DNA of 64,000 nucleotides from Coleophoma eucalyptorum (taxonomy: Eukaryota > Ascomycota > Leotiomycetes > Helotiales > Dermateaceae), in NCBI GenBank assembly GCA_026120035.1, contig JALRME010000008.1, positions 1,054,001 through 1,118,000 on the forward strand, in the 5' to 3' direction. Under the pieces are notes generated by a model. That model saw nothing but the letters and a program-made list of their open reading frames with translations. It was not told the DNA's origin and searched no databases. Every line of letters starts with the position of its first letter. Position 1 is the first letter of the stretch. Below are positions 59,120-64,000 of the stretch, piece after piece. The position numbers were made by a program, and so were the translations under genes.

Positions 59120-60992
59120 AGCTTGCTGGTGTTGTTTCAAAATTAGGATTTACGAGCTACAAAATGATATAGTTCCGTATTGAAAATCGGGACATGACAA
59201 CAAATCTATTTATCGCAATGCAAAATGAAGCTAACAGATATGTATTGCAGCTCAGAATTAGTAGAAAACTCTCTCTGTAATAGAAATCCTTGAAATCTGA
59301 GATATCTGTCTGCGCAACCAACAACACGGGTTCTACATCATTGATTAAAGCAATGGGCAAGATTAGAATCTCTTGACATCTACAAGCAGATAGATTTAGA
59401 CATCGGAAAACTATTCTTGATCTCTCTCAAAATATGCCTTACGGGACTCAGCCTCGACACTCCTGGAGCATCTCCCAATAGTGACAGATCTTGCTTAACC
59501 AAGACGCCGAGCGCCTAACAATCACGGCTGCAGATTAGATCTCATTACAAGTCATGTCTCAGCTACCATGTATAAGGGATGGGATATTCACTTGGCTTCC
59601 GCATTGCCAACGATGAGCTCGCAGTGGTCAACCACTGTGTTTCGTTAGGTAGGGTGCCTGATTATAATCAGCCGATTTAAACGAACGCAAATTTCAGAAA
59701 GTGTCGAGCACAGTGGATAGTGGGAGTCTTATTGCGCGGCACAGAAGATGTTGGAAATCAGGCCGCCGGATAGAGTGCTGCATGATGTGGTTACGCCGTT
59801 TGAGAGAATTTGCCGGTTTGGCGGCTTATTGAAAAGTCAGCTGAGAATGGGTTGTTCTCTAAGGATAATATGGCGTAGTCTGTGCTTGAGAGGCCCTTGG
59901 AGATCTATTGTAGGTGTAACTTGGTCGTAAATCAGAAAGCTTGAGTAAACTAGAGTTCGCTGAATGGAAACCCACTTTCTACTGCTTGTAAGAGAGAGCA
60001 AGGATCAAGAATGTGCTTGAGAATGAATCCTTGCCACCCCACTTCCCCTAAGTAAACTAAATTGCAATCTTACGATCGTGTTTAACCTTGATCAAAACCT
60101 TTTTGCATCATTGTGTATTTAAATTCCTTGGATTGTACTCGAGGAAACAGTCTACAGAGAATTATTTCAGATATTGTAGAAACTTCCAAGATTTGTTAAT
60201 TGGCAGTTCGGTTATCACAAGATATGGCCGTGCACGGAGGTTCTGACGCAAATTACACCTCGTTATGGGAGAATATAACGGTCACAGAATAAAATGCTGG
60301 TTCCTGCATACTACGAATGTCACTGTAGCTACGGGCAGGACCAGCTAGTATAAGTTGCAAGGGCAAAAGGACAGTAAACAGTGTGAAAATCCAGGGCCTG
60401 CATGCATATGTGAGTCCAAGGCCGCTTCAACCCTGCCCTTCCGGCCTGCAACTGCAGCTGCTCGCAGCCGAACTCCGACACTGGGGTGATTTGATTAGTT
60501 GGGGTAACGGAACTGTAATATGGGTGACGGGGTACCTGACTGCATGATGATGGATGGGGAAATTCTCACCCCATGCTCAGATCGCAGTTTTGTGGTAATG
60601 CTGTAAACAAATGGAATTAGGAGCCCAGGATTTGAAGTAGTACTCGTATATCCTCGATATTAACCAGACCAGGCGTTCACTCAGCTATCCAATATTGCCT
60701 AGCCGTGGACTAGAACTCCATAAAAGTACAACTGACGGAGATTGTCCATCACATGCGGGCGCAAGAACCATATTTCTAAGATGACGTCGCCCCACATGGT
60801 CTCGCTGGTCAGTATTCATGATGTATATATACAGTTACTCCTGAAGCGTCATTCTTAGCGGTCCGGCGACAACTTCGCGGATGTAGACCCTGTACAAGGT
60901 CAGTTTAAGCTCAAGTTGCCAAGCCCAATCCCATAATTCGGTGTTGATGGCTGATTGAGATTCGAACAGACAATCTCTAGTTACTCTCGAAG
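59120..60992. other. Intergenic region, 1.9 kb, no supported gene
   Basis: No ORF above about 70 codons with protein-like content and no clear repeats. It holds the upstream region of the alpha/beta-hydrolase gene. Confidence 0.5.
60824..60832 (+). promoter_or_regulatory. Possible TATA box of the alpha/beta-hydrolase gene
   Basis: TATATATAC lies about 160 bp before the ATG at 60993, at a reasonable distance for a TATA box with a leader of about 130 bases. Inference from position only. Confidence 0.3.
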
Positions 60993-62024
60993 ATGAAGGT
61001 CTTCCAAAGTATATTCGTACTTGCGCTGCAGCTTCTTTCCTTTGTATCAGCCATTTCTAGCGGGTCGATCATTACCCAAGACATTCCTTTCGATCTAAAT
61101 GGATCCAATTTCACATACCAATGGCCTGTTAGCATCTATCAGTTCTCTTCACAAAATGGCCAGACTCTTCAGATGGCATATATGGATATCAAGCCGACTT
61201 GTGCTCCTAATGGCAAAACCGCTGTCTTCATCCATGGCAAAAACTTCTGCAGCCAAACCTGGAATGCCACTGCAATTGCAATGGCCGAGGCAGGCTACCG
61301 TGTAATCCTCGTTGATCAAGTCGGCTTCTGCAAATCCTCCAAACCGGCAAGCTACCAATTCACTTTCCAAGGCTTGTCTAAGAACCTCTTGGGTCTCCTA
61401 CAAACCGTCGGCGTCAATGATATCACTCTTGTTGGTCATTCCTTCGGAGGAATGACGGCAGCCAGATTTGCCCTTTTATATCCTTGGATGGTAAAAGAGT
61501 TGGTCTTGTCTGACGCTCTCGGCCTCGAGAATTACGTTGGAGAAGGAGTACCTTATCCAGACACAGACTATGTCTTGGCTACAGAAAGACAGAACACCTA
61601 CACAGCAATTCGTGGCTACGAGCAATCCAACTATTACCCTAATATGACATGGGAGCCTTCTTATGATGTCTGGGTCAACATGCTTGTTGACATTTACGGC
61701 GGATCGCAGGCTAAAGCATACACCTGGTGCCAGGCTCTGATTACGGATACGGTTCTTACAGAAACAGTTGTATATGAGTTGCCCAACCTAAAGATGCCGA
61801 CCCTTGTACTTATCGGCGAAAATGACCCAGTTGCTATTGGAAAGGCATGGGCTCCGGCTGCTGTTCAGGCACAAGTTGGAAAATGGAGTGTCTTTGCTCC
61901 AAAGGTTGCAGCTACAATTCCAAACTCGACCTTTATCTCATTTCCTGGCCAGGGCCATGCCCCTCAAATTTCAGACACACTTGCATACAATAATGCACTC
62001 TTGGGTTGGCTTGAAACACATTAG
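60993..62024 (+). CDS. Secreted alpha/beta hydrolase
   Basis: A single exon of 343 aa. The N-terminus (1-20, ending FVSA) is a signal peptide, and several N-glycosylation sequons follow. The fold is clear: oxyanion HGKNF (about 81-85), the nucleophile elbow GHSFGG with Ser about 150, Asp about 278 in GENDPVA and His about 322 in GQGHAPQ, the full catalytic triad. Related secreted proteins are annotated as esterases, haloperoxidase-like hydrolases or lactonases; the substrate is open. A Ser nucleophile argues against epoxide hydrolase. It is intact, intronless, and not clustered with a pathway. Confidence 0.9.
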   Translation: MKVFQSIFVLALQLLSFVSAISSGSIITQDIPFDLNGSNFTYQWPVSIYQFSSQNGQTLQMAYMDIKPTCAPNGKTAVFIHGKNFCSQTWNATAIAMAEAGYRVILVDQVGFCKSSKPASYQFTFQGLSKNLLGLLQTVGVNDITLVGHSFGGMTAARFALLYPWMVKELVLSDALGLENYVGEGVPYPDTDYVLATERQNTYTAIRGYEQSNYYPNMTWEPSYDVWVNMLVDIYGGSQAKAYTWCQALITDTVLTETVVYELPNLKMPTLVLIGENDPVAIGKAWAPAAVQAQVGKWSVFAPKVAATIPNSTFISFPGQGHAPQISDTLAYNNALLGWLETH

Positions 62025-62566
62025 AGTTGCGGCTTTAAATATGGCTATGGGTTGTATTCAAAAAAGTCCTTTCACTTCCCTGAATATATAGCATATATGT
62101 AAATAGTAATTGAATTAACATTTGAAGAGTATCTGCCTATCCATCGAATCTGGTCGGAAGCATTGATGTTCACCGAATCTTCCATCTTCTTGTACTTTCT
62201 CTAGTGTTTGCAAACGTTATCAAAGAAATGGGCCTTTTAGAGTCGAAATGCTAGTCCTCTGCCTATTCAAATATATGACCAGATGTCTGACAATCCAAAT
62301 ACCTGTATTGGATGCTTCTATGGCAACGCCATTTGATTTTAGCTAAAAGAATTAGTTTGATGCTAAGCATGAACACATACTTTTGTTCGTATATAAGGAT
62401 AACCCGAGGATTGTGTGGCATTCTCGTAGTCAGAGGACTGAAATGGTATTTTATGTCAGCCGAAAGATTTTATTGTTCCACTTCCATTATTTTGATACTT
62501 GAGCTCCTATATACATATGCATATCCGACCTATGAAGGTGGAATGGTTCAAATCTATTCACATCTC
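62025..62566. other. Intergenic region between convergent genes, nothing recognised
   Basis: About 540 bp between the 3' ends of the alpha/beta hydrolase and the WSC gene. One ORF (62312-62695) overlaps the WSC gene in antisense and has no support. Confidence 0.45.
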
Positions 62567-63307
62567 CTAAGCAGAAAGAAGAATCAAATAAGTGCTCAGC
62601 CGATTCGCAGCACCGCAAGCCAACTCAGTTTCATCCCCGGGGCATGTGCTTGTGCACTCTGCATCTTGGTTTGGAGCTATAGTGTTGCCAGTTGAAACTG
62701 CATTTCCACACCAACATTCGCCGGCATACTCAAGCCCAAACATCAAGTATCCTCCGCTGCTGCAAAATGCCGCGCATTTCTCCACAGTCATAGAAGCATA
62801 GTCGACAAGGGATGCCAAGCCAAGAGCACGGGTGCTTGTGCTGTCGGTATAGCAGCCGGCATAGATATAGCTATCTGCCATTCGAGGTATTGTTGGGCGG
62901 GTATAGTTCTGCAGAGTGTATACATTGAGTCGATCAGATCCTCCACACATCTGACTCGCATCACCAGAACACTCCATGTTGCAATCACTCTGGGGAACAG
63001 TTGTTGAATCTCCCATCGTGTAGGTGCCACAATAGCATTCGTCGCCATATTCGACTCCCATAACAGGATAACCTTGGCTCAAGCAGTACGAAGCACAGAA
63101 TTCGGGAGTCATGGTGGCATTGGTAGTTGTGGCGAGGTTCAGAGTTCGACTGAGACTTGATTCCGTCATACATCCATAGTAATCATATGACCCAGCGGGT
63201 GACGGCGTGGAGATCGCAGCGCAAGCTGTTGATGTTGAGTTTTGTGCGTACACGCAACCGATAGCAGCAGTGACCACTGCTGCCGACGAAACAAAGGATG
63301 GCTTCAT
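62567..63307 (-). CDS. Secreted protein with two WSC domains
   Basis: A single exon on the minus strand, 246 aa. ATG 63307 starts a typical signal peptide ending near VYAQ (about 22); an in-frame ATG at 63391 would add a less likely leader. Two WSC domains follow (about 40-130 and about 147-240), each with YxGC at the start, C..FC/SYC in the middle, GVEYGDECYCG or GLEYAGECWCG, and a late CSGD or CPGD plus CGG/CGA. WSC domains bind polysaccharide such as cell-wall glucan. There is no membrane anchor or serine-rich stalk as in cell-wall stress sensors, so this is probably a free, wall-associated or secreted lectin-like protein. Confidence 0.9.
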   Translation of the reverse strand: MKPSFVSSAAVVTAAIGCVYAQNSTSTACAAISTPSPAGSYDYYGCMTESSLSRTLNLATTTNATMTPEFCASYCLSQGYPVMGVEYGDECYCGTYTMGDSTTVPQSDCNMECSGDASQMCGGSDRLNVYTLQNYTRPTIPRMADSYIYAGCYTDSTSTRALGLASLVDYASMTVEKCAAFCSSGGYLMFGLEYAGECWCGNAVSTGNTIAPNQDAECTSTCPGDETELACGAANRLSTYLILLSA

Positions 63308-63649
63308 TTTGACCGAAGACCGAAGTGACAAGGTCGATGTTACGAGAAGTTGAACAAGACCTAGGGATGAGGGCTGTCGAATGTATTTCAAGCTTCTACT
63401 AATTTGTGAACCTGGACAGCTACATGGCCGTTAATAAGGGCCTAGCCTAATAAGAACGGCCATACTCATCAATATCTCCGCGATCACACCTCTCAATTTC
63501 AGCGACTTACTTACCAGTATAAAGCAGATTAGAAATTTATTATGTATACGAACCACCCTTGGCTTAACATAACACTATTGAAAATTCTGGACTTGTTTTC
63601 TGTTTGCCGATTTGGTCGAGTTTCTGCAGATGATTCAATGTGAAATAAG
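63308..63649. promoter_or_regulatory. Upstream region of the WSC gene
   Basis: About 340 bp preceding the WSC start on the minus strand. No distinct element could be named. Confidence 0.3.
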
Positions 63650-63895
63650 TACTGTTACAGTACGATGCATATGCATTTACAAGGATATAGACCTCTAATT
63701 ATACCAGGGTGATTAAATGATTGCTGTTATAGTGCACCTGCATATACATGTACTAGGATATAAACCCCAAATTATACCGGGGTTAATTGTGGCGTATTTA
63801 GCCCAGGTGAATTACCTGTTACATGCACCTGCGCAGGTATAATTTGTACAAGGATACAGAGCTCCAATTATAGCGGGGTGGTTAATTGCGGCGCA
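63650..63895. repeat. Three diverged tandem units of about 70-90 bp
   Basis: Three blocks repeat the order: GTTA(C/T)AGT, GCA(T/C)...GCAT, ACAAGGATA(T/C)A, CCAATTATA(C/G)C(A/G)GGGT and TTAATTG. They lie at about 63650-63715, 63725-63800 and 63815-63895. Copies differ by substitutions and small indels. No coding content. The repeat may continue beyond the window. Confidence 0.65.
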
Positions 63896-64000
63896 GCTAG
63901 CAAGTAGGATTAAGTTCGTGTCTTGAGAAGTTCATAACCCTTATATTCCTGCTATGGAGTACAAATAGATACAGGCGCGTAGTGCGCACCAGAATGTCAC

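Overview
This window is nuclear DNA of a filamentous ascomycete (Pezizomycotina). Genes carry short spliceosomal introns (44-129 bp, GT...AG, often with a CTGAC/CTAAC-like branch site). The families are typical of these fungi: Zn2Cys6 regulators, NRPS-like reductases, a WSC protein, a rhodopsin-domain membrane protein, HET remnants and GH3. Gene islands alternate with AT-rich, nearly gene-free deserts holding decayed repeats, which suggests a RIP-affected 'two-speed' genome. No tRNA, rRNA, CRISPR or bacterial-type operon was seen. Exon boundaries were inferred by hand from frames and splice consensus.

Layout. 1-1.8 kb: 3' end of a broken NRPS with a terminal reductase domain. 1.8-6.6 kb: AT-rich repeats, including an 851-bp TA-flanked inverted-repeat element, around an intact GNAT acetyltransferase. 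6.6-12.8 kb: DUF4267-like membrane protein, UPC2-like Zn2Cys6 regulator, secreted epoxide hydrolase. 13.5-14.8 kb: decayed coding fragments. 14.9-21.8 kb: GH3 beta-glucosidase, an unknown 276-aa protein, a PMT-like multipass membrane protein. 22.2-22.75 kb: gene relics sharing a C-terminal signature. 23.1-28.5 kb: a very large secreted mosaic protein (Ser/Thr repeats, a NucA/NucB-like core, ten six-cysteine modules) interrupted by an assembly gap. 28.5-34.4 kb: AT-rich desert.

34.4-43.2 kb: an NCS1 permease and a 2-oxoglutarate/Fe(II) dioxygenase transcribed divergently from a promoter with seven GATA-factor sites, then a Zn2Cys6 regulator and a zinc-independent MDR oxidoreductase. This looks like a small nitrogen-regulated uptake-and-oxidation cluster, possibly for a nucleobase-like compound (inference). 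44.0-47.4 kb: intact A-T-R NRPS-like reductase. 48.8-54.2 kb: PHP/DUF3604-like protein and SulP sulfate permease, divergent. 54.8-55.5 kb: C-terminal remnant of a HET protein. 57.8-63.3 kb: rhodopsin-domain membrane protein, secreted alpha/beta hydrolase, two-domain WSC protein. The last 350 bp hold diverged tandem repeats.

The best leads are the mosaic cysteine-module protein, the permease/dioxygenase/regulator/oxidoreductase neighbourhood, and the nested inverted-repeat element family.
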